This document shows positions 34,613-44,256 of a DNA stretch of 64,000 nt, piece after piece. Where the stretch lies: contig NZ_AJLR01000147.1 in assembly GCF_000307855.1 (NCBI RefSeq), positions 1-64,000 of the forward strand, in the 5' to 3' direction. The position numbers and the translations under genes are program-made. This DNA comes from Schinkia azotoformans LMG 9581 (lineage in GTDB: Bacteria > Bacillota > Bacilli > Bacillales > Bacillaceae_J). Under the pieces are notes generated by a model. The model did not search any database, was not told the DNA's origin, and saw nothing but the letters and a program-made list of their open reading frames with translations. Each line of letters opens with the position of its first letter. Position 1 is the first letter of the stretch.

Positions 34613-35131
34613 ATGAGTGAAGTCAAAGGAAGTAATTTATGTGAACCGCTAGATCAACTAAAGGGTACACATGGTTTACTTTTAGGTCAAATGAGAAAGA
34701 TTTCCCAATTAGTACGGGAATTACAACAAAGTTCCTTTGACAACGAATGGGATGGAAAATGGTTTGAATTGTATCAACATGTCGTTATGTTTTTCGCGCA
34801 TTTGAAAATTCATTTATATAAAGAAGAGCATTTCCTCTTTCCAATCATAGAACAATATTATGATGATGACGATAATGTGTTATTGGTAATGGATCATGAG
34901 CATAAAACAGTTGAGCAAAAAATTGTCCAGTTCATGGAGACATTTGAAAAACGGAAAACGCCATTTAGTCCAATTGAGGCACTATCACTTTTATCCTGTA
35001 TTGAGTTTGCGTACACAACGCTTATTGACCATTTTCACAAAGAGGAAAAAGTACTTTTTCCATTTGCAGAAAGACATTTAGTAGAGTGTGAAAAAGAAAA
35101 ATTATCAAGCAAAATGAACATTTTTAAATAG
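34613..35131 (+). CDS. Hemerythrin HHE-domain protein
   Basis: The 172-residue four-helix protein carries the di-iron ligand pattern: H in KGTHGLLL, HLKIHLYKEEHFLFP, VMDHEHKTVEQK and IDHFHKEEKVLFP. Bacterial HHE proteins bind O2 or NO, or serve Fe-S and nitrosative stress responses. ATG 34613 follows AAGGAG. The longer in-frame extension has no ribosome site. Near a denitrification region, an NO- or O2-related role is likely but unproven. A degenerate FNR-like half palindrome lies about 100 bp upstream. Confidence 0.87.
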   Translation: MSEVKGSNLCEPLDQLKGTHGLLLGQMRKISQLVRELQQSSFDNEWDGKWFELYQHVVMFFAHLKIHLYKEEHFLFPIIEQYYDDDDNVLLVMDHEHKTVEQKIVQFMETFEKRKTPFSPIEALSLLSCIEFAYTTLIDHFHKEEKVLFPFAERHLVECEKEKLSSKMNIFK

Positions 35132-35143
35132 ATAGTATAATAT

Positions 35144-35177
35144 CCTACTGGAAATACTGAGTACCAGTAGGTTTTTT
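35144..35177 (+). terminator. Terminator of hemerythrin gene
   Basis: CCTACTGG / CCAGTAGG stem with a T6 tail. Confidence 0.8.
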
Positions 35178-35266
35178 ATATTAGTTTCAAAAATGTATTC
35201 GATATTTTTCCTATTTTTGATATAATTGGTCTCAAAACTATATAAATCTAGGGAGTGTCACTCACC

Positions 35267-35764
35267 ATGAATCAAAAAGAAATTGAGATTCTAGAGATTC
35301 TTGAAAAGAATGGCCGCTTAAGCATGGAAGATCTTGCAAAGATGGTCGACCTAACGGTAAAAGAAACAGAAGAAATTATTGAAAAAATGGAGAACGGACA
35401 AATTATCCTTAAGTATTTGACCGTGATTGATTGGCAAAAGGTTGAAGCGCGTGATCCGGGCGTTACAGCGATGATTGATGTAAAAGTAACTCCGAAAAGA
35501 GATAGAGGTTTTAACGAAATCGCCGAAAGAATTTATCGTTTCCCAGAAGTTCAGTCAGTATACTTAATGTCTGGTGCTTATGATTTATCCGTTGTCATCG
35601 AAGGAAAGTCTTTGCATGATGTGTCTCGTTTCGTGTCTGAAAAGCTTTCAGCGTTAGATTCTGTCGTTTCAACAACAACACATTTCATCATGAAAAAGTA
35701 CAAGCATGATGGAACAATTTTTGGTGATGACGAGAAGGATCGTAGGATTGTGGTGACACCATGA
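35267..35764 (+). CDS. alaR: Lrp/AsnC-family regulator AlaR
   Basis: The 165-residue protein has an N-terminal HTH (about residues 5-50, LEKNGRLSMEDLAKMVDLTVKE) and a C-terminal Lrp/AsnC ligand domain (about 65-150). In B. subtilis AlaR (YugG) controls the alanine transaminase gene alaT that follows it. The same order occurs here with a 4-nt overlap. ATG 35267 is used because GGGAGTG lies upstream. GTG 35255 is within that site. Confidence 0.9.
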   Translation: MNQKEIEILEILEKNGRLSMEDLAKMVDLTVKETEEIIEKMENGQIILKYLTVIDWQKVEARDPGVTAMIDVKVTPKRDRGFNEIAERIYRFPEVQSVYLMSGAYDLSVVIEGKSLHDVSRFVSEKLSALDSVVSTTTHFIMKKYKHDGTIFGDDEKDRRIVVTP

Positions 35765-36939
35765 CCCACGGACAGCAATATTTATCAGAAAAAGTAATAA
35801 ACCTTAAGCCCTCTGGTATCCGTCGATTTTTTGACCTTGCTTCCGGTATGGAAGGGGTTATTTCTTTGGGTGTAGGTGAGCCTGATTTTGTTACGTCCTG
35901 GGCTATCCGTGAGGCCAGCATTCTATCATTGGAACAAGGCTACACGGCCTATACGGCTAACGCAGGTTTAATTGAGCTTCGGCGGGAAATCAGCAAATAT
36001 ATGAAAAATCGTTTTGAGGTCAGCTATTCTCCTGAGGAAGAAATCATAGTTACAGTCGGTGCAAGCCAAGCATTGGATTTAGCTGTCCGTGCGACGATTA
36101 ATCCTGGTGATGAAGTGATCATAGTAGAACCATGTTTTGTGGCCTATGCTTCAATTGTTCAACTCGCAGGCGGTATTCCTGTACCTGTACAAACAACGGC
36201 TGAGAATGAATTCAAGCTGCAGCCGGAGCAAATTGAGGAAGTGATCACTCCGAGAACAAAAGCTATTTTGATTTGTTCACCCAATAATCCAACAGGTTCA
36301 ATGTTGGTAAAATCTGAGCTTGAAAAAATTGCTGATATCGTGAAAAAGCATGATTTAATTGTTTTTTCTGATGAGATCTATGCAGAATTAAGCTATGAAG
36401 ATAGCTATGCCAGCTTTGCATCAATAGATGAAATGTGGGAGCGGACGATTGTCATTAATGGCTTCTCAAAAGGATTTGCGATGACAGGCTGGCGTTTAGG
36501 TTTTGCCTGCGGCCCAAGCGTATTTATCCAAGCGATGTTAAAAATACACCAGCATACAATGATGTGTGCCCCTACAATGGCCCAGCATGGTGCTGTTGAA
36601 GCGATGAAAAACGGCATGGATGATGTAGCTCATATGCAAAAGAGTTATCTGCAACGCCGTAATTATTTTGTCAAGTCACTAAACGAAATTGGTCTGGACT
36701 GTCATATGCCAGGGGGAGCATTCTATGCTTTTCCATCCATTAAAAGGACAGGCTTAACTTCTGAAGAGTTTGCCCAAAATCTATTAATGGAAGAAAAGGT
36801 TGCTGTTGTACCTGGTGATGTATTTGGAGAAAGCGGAGCAGGACATATACGCTGTTCCTACGCAACTTCCATGGAACAGTTAAAAGAAGCAATTAAACGT
36901 ATGAAGCGGTTTGTTGAAAACCTACAAGTAAAAGCATAA
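35761..36939 (+). CDS. alaT: Alanine transaminase AlaT (class I/II aminotransferase)
   Basis: The 392-residue PLP enzyme has the fold-type I landmarks: SPNNPTGSML with the conserved Asn (about residue 180), FSDEIYAEL with the PLP-pairing Asp, and the Schiff-base lysine in NGFSKGFAMTGWRLGF (about 238). The closest role from synteny (alaR-alaT = yugG-yugH) is interconversion of alanine and pyruvate with glutamate/2-oxoglutarate. The start overlaps alaR by 4 nt. Confidence 0.92.
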   Translation: MTHGQQYLSEKVINLKPSGIRRFFDLASGMEGVISLGVGEPDFVTSWAIREASILSLEQGYTAYTANAGLIELRREISKYMKNRFEVSYSPEEEIIVTVGASQALDLAVRATINPGDEVIIVEPCFVAYASIVQLAGGIPVPVQTTAENEFKLQPEQIEEVITPRTKAILICSPNNPTGSMLVKSELEKIADIVKKHDLIVFSDEIYAELSYEDSYASFASIDEMWERTIVINGFSKGFAMTGWRLGFACGPSVFIQAMLKIHQHTMMCAPTMAQHGAVEAMKNGMDDVAHMQKSYLQRRNYFVKSLNEIGLDCHMPGGAFYAFPSIKRTGLTSEEFAQNLLMEEKVAVVPGDVFGESGAGHIRCSYATSMEQLKEAIKRMKRFVENLQVKA

Positions 36940-36941
36940 TA

Positions 36942-37030
36942 AGAAAAGCGCAAGCGCCTTGCTCATCGCCGTACAAACTGGAGGAGACCTGAAGTTTGTA
37001 CGGCGATAGGCGCTGGAGCTAGACAATGAT
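36942..37030 (+). repeat. Dispersed ~90-bp palindromic repeat (full copy)
   Basis: Contains a perfect 15-bp inverted repeat ATCGCCGTACAAACT / AGTTTGTACGGCGAT around a GGAGGAGACCTGA loop. Outer GCGCC/GGCGC arms flank it, with AGAAAAGCGCAAGCGC at the left end and GGAGCTAGACAATGATG at the right. It matches the copies at 1, 976 and 11695. It lies between alaT and the NSS transporter terminator. Confidence 0.8.
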
Positions 37031-37059
37031 GCACAACACGCTTTCATTACTTATAATAA

Positions 37060-37094
37060 AACAGCCTGGGAAATACATCCCAGGCTGTTTTTAC
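37060..37094. terminator. Terminator of the NSS transporter gene
   Basis: AACAGCCTGGG / CCCAGGCTGTT perfect 11-bp stem, overlapping the stop codon of the minus-strand gene. It is T-rich on both sides. Confidence 0.82.
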
Positions 37095-38449
37095 ACTTGA
37101 ATAATCCCCAGCGCATGCAGGAACACAATTACGATGCCAATTGGCACCAAATACCGAATCGACCAATACCATACAGTAAATAGCTTTGTACTTGCGCTTG
37201 ATGATCGCAGCAGTTCTTCCTTCAGAACCGCTTTCGGTATTTTTAAGCCAACAAAAAGGGCTATTAATAGGCAGCCGGTTGGAAGGGCAATGTTGCTTAC
37301 AAAATAATCGGACAGGTCAAAAATGGTTTTATTGAATAAAGGTTTAAAGTCCGCAAGAATGCCATTGGACAGGGCTGCTGGGATTCCTAATAAAAATACC
37401 AAAATTCCTGATATCCAGGCTACCTTTTTACGCTTTCCAACATCATCTTTAGCAATGGTGGCAACAATAATTTCCAAAATTGAAAAGGCTGAAGTTAATG
37501 TTGCAAATAAAAGTAAAATCATAAAGATCGCAAAGAAAACACTTCCATAGGCTATATGCTCGAAAACAGCAGGGAAAATAATAAAGACTAACGAAGGGCC
37601 GCTGTCCGGCTCAAAGCCAAGTGCAAAAACAGCAGGGAAAATAGCAAGTCCGGCTAGTAAAGAAATAAAAATATTCAAGCTGACAATGGATGTTACAGAG
37701 CGTGGTAGGCTTTCAGTCTTTGAAAGATAAGACCCGTAGGTGACCATAACAGAGAGCCCGACACTTAACGCAAAGAAGGATTGGCCAAGAGCCATAATGA
37801 ATGTTTTAGAAGTAATTTCATGCATGTCTGGCATTAGAAAAAATTTAATACCTTCCATTCCACCTTCTAGCGTAACGGACCGAATCACTAATATGATGAA
37901 AAGGATAAATAAAGAGGGCATCATATATTTATTTGCTTTTTCAATTCCATTTTGGATTCCACCCTGAACGACGGCGATCGTCATAATAAGGAAAATAAGC
38001 TGTGTAATCGTTACTTCCCATGGGTTTGAAATAATTTGGCTGAACAAATTACCATACTGCTCATTTGATAATCCACTCAAATCACCAGTTAGGCTTCTAA
38101 CCATATAAGAAAGGATCCATCCGCCAACAACACTATAGAACGATAATAAGACAAATGAGGAAATGACCCCGATCACCCCAACTAGATGCCAAGGCGTATT
38201 CGGAGATAGCTTTTTATAAGCTGTAATCGCGTCCTTCTGAGTTCTTCTTCCAATAATAAATTCTGCGAATAACATCGGTGCACCGAAAAATATAGTAAAT
38301 AAAATAAAAATTAAAAAGAACACACCTCCGCCATTCGTACCGGCCATATAAGGGAATTTCCAAATCGCTCCGAGTCCAATCGCAGAACCGGCAGCCGCTA
38401 ATATAAAACCTATTTTAGAAGACCATTGTTCGTGGTTTGGTTTTTCCAT
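37091..38449 (-). CDS. Sodium-dependent (NSS-family) transporter
   Basis: The 452-residue protein has 11-12 membrane helices and the LeuT/SNF signature WSSKIGFILAAAGSAIGLG ... GAIWKFPYMAGTNGGG at the start. It would use a sodium gradient to import an amino acid or similar solute. I place the start at 38449 because AAAAGGAG lies 10 nt before it. The ATG at 38461 touches that ribosome site directly. Substrate is not predictable. It interrupts the B. subtilis alaT-yugI order. Confidence 0.92.
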   Translation of the reverse strand: MEKPNHEQWSSKIGFILAAAGSAIGLGAIWKFPYMAGTNGGGVFFLIFILFTIFFGAPMLFAEFIIGRRTQKDAITAYKKLSPNTPWHLVGVIGVISSFVLLSFYSVVGGWILSYMVRSLTGDLSGLSNEQYGNLFSQIISNPWEVTITQLIFLIMTIAVVQGGIQNGIEKANKYMMPSLFILFIILVIRSVTLEGGMEGIKFFLMPDMHEITSKTFIMALGQSFFALSVGLSVMVTYGSYLSKTESLPRSVTSIVSLNIFISLLAGLAIFPAVFALGFEPDSGPSLVFIIFPAVFEHIAYGSVFFAIFMILLLFATLTSAFSILEIIVATIAKDDVGKRKKVAWISGILVFLLGIPAALSNGILADFKPLFNKTIFDLSDYFVSNIALPTGCLLIALFVGLKIPKAVLKEELLRSSSASTKLFTVWYWSIRYLVPIGIVIVFLHALGIIQV

Positions 38450-38632
38450 GAAGTTTTTCATCTCCTTTTCGCTTTTACTATAATAGTGGAAAATGTCGAA
38501 TAATGAAAGGTAAATAAAATTATTTTCTTTGTATAAGATAATAGTGTAAATAGCATTGTTTTTGATTATATAGGCCGTTTATGATATACTTCTTTAATGC
38601 GCAGAAAAAATGTATAAATTAGGAGTGTTTCC

Positions 38633-39061
38633 ATGTCAGAAAAGTATGAAGTTGGACGTGAATTAACAGGAAAAGTAACAGGTATTCAACCTTATGGAGC
38701 GTTTGTTGCCCTTGATGAGAATACACAAGGTTTAGTTCATATTTCGGAAATTACCCATGGCTATGTTAAGGACGTTAGTGAACATTTAGCCGTAGGAGAT
38801 GAGGTGAAAGTAAAGGTTTTATCTGTTGATGAAGAAGCAGGTAAAATAAGTCTTTCTATTAAAGCTACTCAGGAGGCACCTGAAGTAACGGAAGCACCAG
38901 CTCGTCCGAAAAAAGAAAGAAAGCCACGTCCGCAGGTTAACAAAGAACAGCAACAAATGCAACTTGATGCTACTAATGCTTCAGGCTTTAATACCTTGAA
39001 GGATAAGCTTGAAGATTGGATCAAACAATCATCAGACCGTGAAAAATTATTAAAAAAGTAA
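38633..39061 (+). CDS. yugI: S1-domain RNA-binding protein YugI
   Basis: The 142-residue protein has one S1 domain (residues about 5-75, GKVTGIQPYGAFVALDENTQGLVHISEI) and a basic linker rich in proline and lysine (PARPKKERKPRPQ). It is the counterpart of general stress protein 13 (YugI), thought to associate with ribosomes. AGGAGTG precedes the ATG. Confidence 0.92.
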   Translation: MSEKYEVGRELTGKVTGIQPYGAFVALDENTQGLVHISEITHGYVKDVSEHLAVGDEVKVKVLSVDEEAGKISLSIKATQEAPEVTEAPARPKKERKPRPQVNKEQQQMQLDATNASGFNTLKDKLEDWIKQSSDREKLLKK

Positions 39062-39070
39062 AGGGTCATT

Positions 39071-39115
39071 AAAAAGAGGTATTCAATATCAATATTGGAT
39101 GCCTCTTTTGTTTTA
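39071..39115 (+). terminator. Terminator of yugI
   Basis: AAAAGAGG...ATTCAATAT pairs with ATATTGGAT...CCTCTTTT, followed by T residues. Confidence 0.8.
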
Positions 39116-39202
39116 CATATTGAAGATGGGTTCAGGTTTTAACATCCATTGGAAATAGCGTATAATATTACCATTGGGTGATTTTCGAAGGGAGAGTACT
39201 CT

Positions 39203-40369
39203 ATGCAAAATTTCGTGTATCATAATCCAACTAAATTAATCTTCGGTAGGGATCAACTAATCCGCTTGAAAACCGAAATAGTAAAGTATGGAACGAAAAT
39301 ATTACTTGTTTATGGTGGAGGCAGCATCAAGAAAAACGGTCTTTATAACAAAATTACACAGTTGCTAACAGAAATGAATGCTGACATATTTGAGCTTTCA
39401 GGAGTTGAACCGAATCCGAGACTATCAACAGTACATAAGGGAATTGCAATATGCAAGCAAGAAAACATTGAGTTCATTCTAGCTGTCGGTGGCGGCAGTG
39501 TTATTGATTGCACGAAAGCCATCGCTGTCGGTGCTAAGTATGATGGCGATGTTTGGGATATTATTACCCGTAAAAATACAACCGCAGATGCTCTGCCTTT
39601 TGGAGTGGTTTTGACAATAGCTGCTACAGGCTCAGAAATGAACCCAAGCTCTGTCATTACAAATTGGGAAACACAAGAAAAATACGGATGGTCGCTGAAT
39701 CCATTCACTTTTCCAAAGTTTTCCGTCCTAGAGCCCGAAAATACAGTCACGGTACCAAAAGATCAAACCATTTATGGTATTGTCGACATGATGTCGCATG
39801 TGTTTGAGCAGTATTTTCACCAGACTCCTAATACACTGCTTCAAGACCGGATGTGTGAAGCGGTATTAAAGACAGTGATTGAAACAGCACCAAAGCTCGT
39901 AAAAGACCTTGAAAATTTAGATTTACGTGAGACGATTTTATACTCGGGTACAATTGCCCTAAACGGCATACTTGCGATGGGAGCACGTGGGGATTGGGCA
40001 ACCCATAATATTGAGCATGCTGTCTCCGCTGTTTATGATATACCGCATGGCGGCGGGTTGGCGATTCTCCACCCAAACTGGATGCTCCATGTTTTGGATG
40101 AAAATGTGAAAAAGTTTAAACAGCTGGCTATTCGCGTCTTTAATGTCAATCCGACAGGCAAGGAGGATCGCGAAATTGCGATTGAAGGAATTGAAAAACT
40201 ACGAGTTTTTTGGACTTCAATTGGTGCTCCAGAAAGCTTAGCTCATTATGGTATTGATGATTCTAAATTGGATGTAATGGCAGATAAAGCAATGGCACGT
40301 GGGGAATACGGGATTTACAAAAAATTGAATAGGGAGGATACTCTTGCTATCTTAAAAATGTCTTTATAA
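39203..40369 (+). CDS. yugJ: Iron-containing alcohol dehydrogenase YugJ
   Basis: The 388-residue enzyme of the group III (iron-dependent) alcohol dehydrogenases has the NAD(P)-binding [13 protein letters not shown] (about residues 96-108) and the metal-binding histidines in [12 protein letters not shown] and [14 protein letters not shown]. It resembles BdhA/YugJ NADPH-dependent butanol-type dehydrogenases. The natural aldehyde is unknown. AAGGGAGAG precedes the ATG. It lies 21 nt ahead of pgi. Confidence 0.92.
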   Translation: MQNFVYHNPTKLIFGRDQLIRLKTEIVKYGTKILLVYGGGSIKKNGLYNKITQLLTEMNADIFELSGVEPNPRLSTVHKGIAICKQENIEFILAVGGGSVIDCTKAIAVGAKYDGDVWDIITRKNTTADALPFGVVLTIAATGSEMNPSSVITNWETQEKYGWSLNPFTFPKFSVLEPENTVTVPKDQTIYGIVDMMSHVFEQYFHQTPNTLLQDRMCEAVLKTVIETAPKLVKDLENLDLRETILYSGTIALNGILAMGARGDWATHNIEHAVSAVYDIPHGGGLAILHPNWMLHVLDENVKKFKQLAIRVFNVNPTGKEDREIAIEGIEKLRVFWTSIGAPESLAHYGIDDSKLDVMADKAMARGEYGIYKKLNREDTLAILKMSL

Positions 40370-40390
40370 ATGATAACTGGGGGAACGTCA

Positions 40391-41752
40391 ATGAGTAAAG
40401 TGAATTTTGATTATTCGAAAGCATTGCCTTTCTTTAATAAGCATGAGCTTGATTATGTAAGAGACTTTGTAAAAAACGCCCATCATTCACTTCATGAAAA
40501 GACTGGCCAGGGCAACGATTTTCTTGGCTGGATCGATTTGCCGATCCATTATGATAAAGAGGAATTTTCCCGGATCCAAACAGCCGCTGAAAGGATTAAA
40601 AATAATACAGATGTTTTACTAGTCATCGGCATTGGGGGTTCCTATTTAGGAGCAAGAGCGGCATTACAAATGCTTACCCATTCATTTTATAATGAACTCC
40701 CCAAGGATAAACGACAAACACCGCAAATTTATTTTGTTGGAAATCATATTAGTTCAACCTATGTTCAGGATTTGCTGGATTTATTGGATGGAAAAGATGT
40801 ATCGATCAATGTAATCTCTAAATCGGGGACCACAACTGAACCGGCGATCGCCTTTAGAATTTTTAAAAAGTATATAGAAGAAAAATATGGCGTAGAAGAG
40901 GCGAGGAAACGCATTTATGCAACAACGGATAAGGAAAAAGGTGCACTAAAAACTTTGGCGGATGAGGAAGGCTACGAAACATTTGTCGTTCCGGACGATA
41001 TTGGCGGCCGTTATTCTGTTTTAACAGCGGTAGGGTTACTGCCAATTGCAGTGAGTGGTGTTGATATTGAACAGATGATGATGGGGGCCCGTGCGGCAAG
41101 GGAGGATTTAAGTAAATCTGAACTTGCAGAAAACCCCAGCTATCAATACGCTGCCATTCGAAATATTTTATACCAAAAAGGGAAAACCATTGAAATGCTC
41201 GTTAATTATGAGCCTAGTCTTCAATATTTTTCAGAATGGTGGAAGCAGTTGTTTGGAGAAAGTGAAGGAAAAGATCAAAAAGGGATTTTTCCAGCATCAG
41301 CCAATTTCTCTACCGACCTTCATTCATTAGGACAATATGTGCAGGAAGGCCGCAGAGATTTATTTGAAACAGTACTATACATAGAAAAGTCACGGCAACA
41401 AATCGAAATAGAACAAGCGGCAAGGGACTTGGATGGACTAAATTACCTCGCCGGTAAAAGCATGGATTTCGTCAATCAAAAGGCGTTCCAAGGCACACTT
41501 TTAGCACATACGGATGGAAATGTGCCCAATCTAATTATTACGGTGCCGGAGATCAATGCATTTACTTTTGGATATCTTGTCTACTTCTTTGAAAAGGCAT
41601 GTGCCATGAGCGGCTATCTATTAGGCGTGAATCCGTTTGATCAGCCTGGAGTGGAAGCCTATAAGAAAAATATGTTTGCTCTTCTAGGAAAACCAGGCTT
41701 TGAAAAGGAAAAAGAAGAATTAGAAAAGCGTTTAATGAACAATAACCAATAA
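40391..41752 (+). CDS. pgi: Glucose-6-phosphate isomerase
   Basis: The 453-residue glycolytic enzyme interconverts glucose-6-phosphate and fructose-6-phosphate. Signatures seen: [13 protein letters not shown] (about residues 72-84), [10 protein letters not shown], the catalytic region [14 protein letters not shown], and [12 protein letters not shown] at the end. ATG 40391 follows GGGGGA. The alternative at 40370 lies upstream of that site. The 3' end overlaps the convergent yugO coding sequence by 21 nt. Confidence 0.97.
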   Translation: MSKVNFDYSKALPFFNKHELDYVRDFVKNAHHSLHEKTGQGNDFLGWIDLPIHYDKEEFSRIQTAAERIKNNTDVLLVIGIGGSYLGARAALQMLTHSFYNELPKDKRQTPQIYFVGNHISSTYVQDLLDLLDGKDVSINVISKSGTTTEPAIAFRIFKKYIEEKYGVEEARKRIYATTDKEKGALKTLADEEGYETFVVPDDIGGRYSVLTAVGLLPIAVSGVDIEQMMMGARAAREDLSKSELAENPSYQYAAIRNILYQKGKTIEMLVNYEPSLQYFSEWWKQLFGESEGKDQKGIFPASANFSTDLHSLGQYVQEGRRDLFETVLYIEKSRQQIEIEQAARDLDGLNYLAGKSMDFVNQKAFQGTLLAHTDGNVPNLIITVPEINAFTFGYLVYFFEKACAMSGYLLGVNPFDQPGVEAYKKNMFALLGKPGFEKEKEELEKRLMNNNQ

Positions 41753-42721
41753 TTCGTCATTCATATCAATTGTAATCGAAGGGGAAGGGTAAATTAAAAA
41801 CTCTTCTCTTTTTTTTATCCCAATCAACAGGAATCCCTCTTTTAATAATAATTCAACTCCACGTGAAAATGTTTTATCGCGGAATTCTTCTGTTGGGGTT
41901 ACTAAAGCCAATCGTCGTTCTTTTGTAAGATTTAATAAAGAAAGAATAGGGGTAGATAATCCATGTGAATGAATACTTGTGACCATAATATAGCTTGACA
42001 CAAGGTATGTTTCAATGAGTTCATCTGCACCAGCGCGACGCGCGTTGTTTACCTGTTCATGTGTTAAAATTTCAACTAGGCAATATATCATTGGATTAAG
42101 TCCCTTTATGGCCAGTAGTGTTAGGATGGACTGCATATCAGCTTCATGCTCATTCATATTTTGATCAGCAGTGATAAGGACAGTTCCTGCCTTTTCAATA
42201 TTGGCCCGTTTTAAAGTTTCATCCTTTGTAGTATTTCCTTTTACAAAATACACGTTCCGATCAGCTAAAGGATTCTCTGTCAATGAATCATCAATTAAGA
42301 CAATATGTAAAGTTGGATTGATGAAGTGGAGGTGTTGAATCGTATTTTTCGATCGCTCATTCCAGCCAACAATAATCATATGCTCCTTTCCTTTATAAGC
42401 AGCACTTCCTTCATGCAAAGCATCGAGCGTCTTAAAGATAGAGGTTGCTACTGTTACCATATAAAAAGTAACAAGGGAAGCCCCTATTAAAATCATAACG
42501 ATGCCAACAGACCTGCCAATAACAGTTTCTGGAACATAATCACCATAGCCAACTGTAGCGGTCGTAACAACAACCCACCATATTCCATCGAAAATAGTCG
42601 GGAAGTTTTCAGGCTCAATAAAATGGATGGACACCCCAAAAGCAATAAAGACTATGCTAATAATTAGAAATAACCGTAAAATAATATTCATTTGCCTAAA
42701 TCTATCAAAAAAACCGCGCAA
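41732..42721 (-). CDS. yugO: Potassium channel protein YugO (RCK domain)
   Basis: The 329-residue protein has two membrane helices flanking a pore loop with the selectivity filter [12 protein letters not shown] (about residues 53-64). A cytoplasmic RCK/TrkA-N domain ([16 protein letters not shown]) and a C-terminal regulatory part follow. In B. subtilis YugO carries potassium signals in biofilms. Start is TTG 42721 with AAAGGAGTG upstream. The stop lies inside the 3' end of pgi on the opposite strand, leaving no room for an ordinary terminator. Confidence 0.92.
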   Translation of the reverse strand: MRGFFDRFRQMNIILRLFLIISIVFIAFGVSIHFIEPENFPTIFDGIWWVVVTTATVGYGDYVPETVIGRSVGIVMILIGASLVTFYMVTVATSIFKTLDALHEGSAAYKGKEHMIIVGWNERSKNTIQHLHFINPTLHIVLIDDSLTENPLADRNVYFVKGNTTKDETLKRANIEKAGTVLITADQNMNEHEADMQSILTLLAIKGLNPMIYCLVEILTHEQVNNARRAGADELIETYLVSSYIMVTSIHSHGLSTPILSLLNLTKERRLALVTPTEEFRDKTFSRGVELLLKEGFLLIGIKKREEFLIYPSPSITIDMNDELLVIVH

Positions 42722-42784
42722 AATCGGAACACTCCTTTAAAACCTATCTTATTCCTATTATTAACAAATTATTGAAAATTTATA

Positions 42785-42814
42785 TTGACTAGCATTCGAG
42801 ATGTGTTATATAAT
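42785..42814 (+). promoter_or_regulatory. Sigma-A promoter of the 46-residue ORF
   Basis: TTGACT (42785-42790), an 18-bp spacer and TATAAT (42809-42814). This overlaps the first codons of a longer open frame and so argues against that longer reading. Confidence 0.7.
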
Positions 42815-42868
42815 AAAATACAACAGTTGATATCTGTTATAATACAATATAAAGAGGAGAGAAATAAA

Positions 42869-43009
42869 GTGGAAAAGTATGAAATGGCATATTCGAACTA
42901 TATTAGGAATTGTGAAAAGCATGGGATTGATCGAATCATTGATTTTAAAAAATTTATCGAATGGTTAACGTATGAGCAACTTGAAATGATGATAAATGAA
43001 GCCCATTAA
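42869..43009 (+). CDS. Small protein of unknown function (46 aa)
   Basis: The GTG at 42869 has a strong AGAGGAGAG ribosome site and a sigma-A promoter 55-84 bp upstream. The 46-residue product is helical and charged (VEKYEMAYSNYIRNCEKHG ... IEWLTYEQLEMMINEAH), with no membrane segment. No family recognised. It is followed by a terminator, so it is a complete one-gene unit between yugO and the DMT transporter. Confidence 0.65.
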   Translation: MEKYEMAYSNYIRNCEKHGIDRIIDFKKFIEWLTYEQLEMMINEAH

Positions 43010-43069
43010 GGAGTGGAAGAATGAAAAGTGATGTCAATGTGTGCATGATATACGTACTTTTGTCTAAAT

Positions 43070-43119
43070 CATAAAATCGTCTGTTACTTTTTTAAAAAGA
43101 AACAGGCGATTTTTTTGCT
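43070..43119 (+). terminator. Terminator after the 46-residue ORF
   Basis: AAATCGTCTGTT / AACAGGCGATTT stem followed by T7. Confidence 0.8.
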
Positions 43120-43202
43120 TCTATAATAGCAGTGAGTGATGTATATTTAAAATATTCAAAAAACATTATACCTTTTTATAATTTTTATTGGGGGATTTTT
43201 TA

Positions 43203-44120
43203 TTGAAAGCAATATTGATTGGAATTATAGCCTCATTCTTTTTTGCCTCAACTTTTATTTTGAACAGATCCATGGATTTGAGTGGGGGAAGCTGGATTTG
43301 GAGCGCATCTTTACGATACATATTCATGATCCCATTTTTACTCTTAATTGTTGGAATAAGGGGAAATATGAAGCCTATGTTTGAGGAAATGAAGAAAAAG
43401 CCATTTGAATGGCTGCTTTGGAGTACAATTGGCTTTGGTTTGTTTTATACACCAATTACATATGCAGCGGCCTTTGGTCCCGGCTGGCTTGTTGCTGGTA
43501 CATGGCAGACAACGATCATAGCCGGGTCTTTACTTGTTCCTTTTCTTCAAAAAGAAAAAATACCAGTTAAAGAGCTGAAGTTTTCTTCCCTTATTTTAAT
43601 TGGTGTTATTATTATTCAAGCACAGCAAGCCACACAGGTCGAATTAAGCTCCACACTTTTAAGTATCTTGCCTGTCATCATAGCCGCATTTGCGTATCCG
43701 CTCGGTAATAGGAAAATGATGGAAGTGTGTGATGGCAGATTGGATACCTTTCAGAGAGTATTGGGGATGACGATTGCCAGCCTTCCTTTTTGGTTTGTAT
43801 TGTCAACAATAGGGTTGTTTATCCATGGAGCTCCCTCTAATAACCAGCTTTTCCAGTCGTTTATTGTAGCGATTTTTTCAGGGCTCATTGCTACGGTGCT
43901 GTTTTTTTATGCGACAGATCTAGCCCGCAAGAGCTCTCGCCTGCTCGCTGCCGTTGAGGCGACGCAATCCGGTGAAATTATCTTTGCCATCATTGGCGAA
44001 ATGCTATTATTAGGTGCTGCAGTCCCAGGTGCTATCGCCCTTGTAGGACTTGGTCTTATCGTCCTTGGAATGATCCTTCATAGCTTATCTTCACAAAAGA
44101 TTCAAATAAATAGTGACTAA
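43203..44120 (+). CDS. DMT-superfamily efflux transporter (EmrE-like class)
   Basis: The 305-residue protein has ten hydrophobic segments in two five-helix repeats, typical of the DMT family, and resembles the multidrug resistance efflux group. SSFFFASTFILNRSM opens TM1. TTG 43203 follows GGGGGA at correct distance; the upstream TTG at 43188 overlaps that site. It stands alone with its own terminator. Substrate unknown. Confidence 0.85.
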   Translation: MKAILIGIIASFFFASTFILNRSMDLSGGSWIWSASLRYIFMIPFLLLIVGIRGNMKPMFEEMKKKPFEWLLWSTIGFGLFYTPITYAAAFGPGWLVAGTWQTTIIAGSLLVPFLQKEKIPVKELKFSSLILIGVIIIQAQQATQVELSSTLLSILPVIIAAFAYPLGNRKMMEVCDGRLDTFQRVLGMTIASLPFWFVLSTIGLFIHGAPSNNQLFQSFIVAIFSGLIATVLFFYATDLARKSSRLLAAVEATQSGEIIFAIIGEMLLLGAAVPGAIALVGLGLIVLGMILHSLSSQKIQINSD

Positions 44121-44136
44121 TGTCACTCTTTTTTTT
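44110..44136 (+). terminator. Terminator of DMT transporter
   Basis: AGTGAC / GTCACT stem overlapping the stop codon, then CTTTTTTTT. Confidence 0.7.
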
Positions 44137-44256
44137 CGTGAATTTGTATAACTTTAATATAGAATACTTAACTAGTTTCGAAGGATGGTAAGGATAATTT
44201 TTGAAGTGAAGTAAATAATTATCTTAGGGCTATGTTTAACATCGGAGGGGTAAACC

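Noticed and set aside
42785-42868. Longer 74-residue reading of the small ORF after yugO
   Set aside because: Its first codons overlap a TTGACT-18-TATAAT promoter and it has no ribosome site; the GTG at 42869 has both in the right place.
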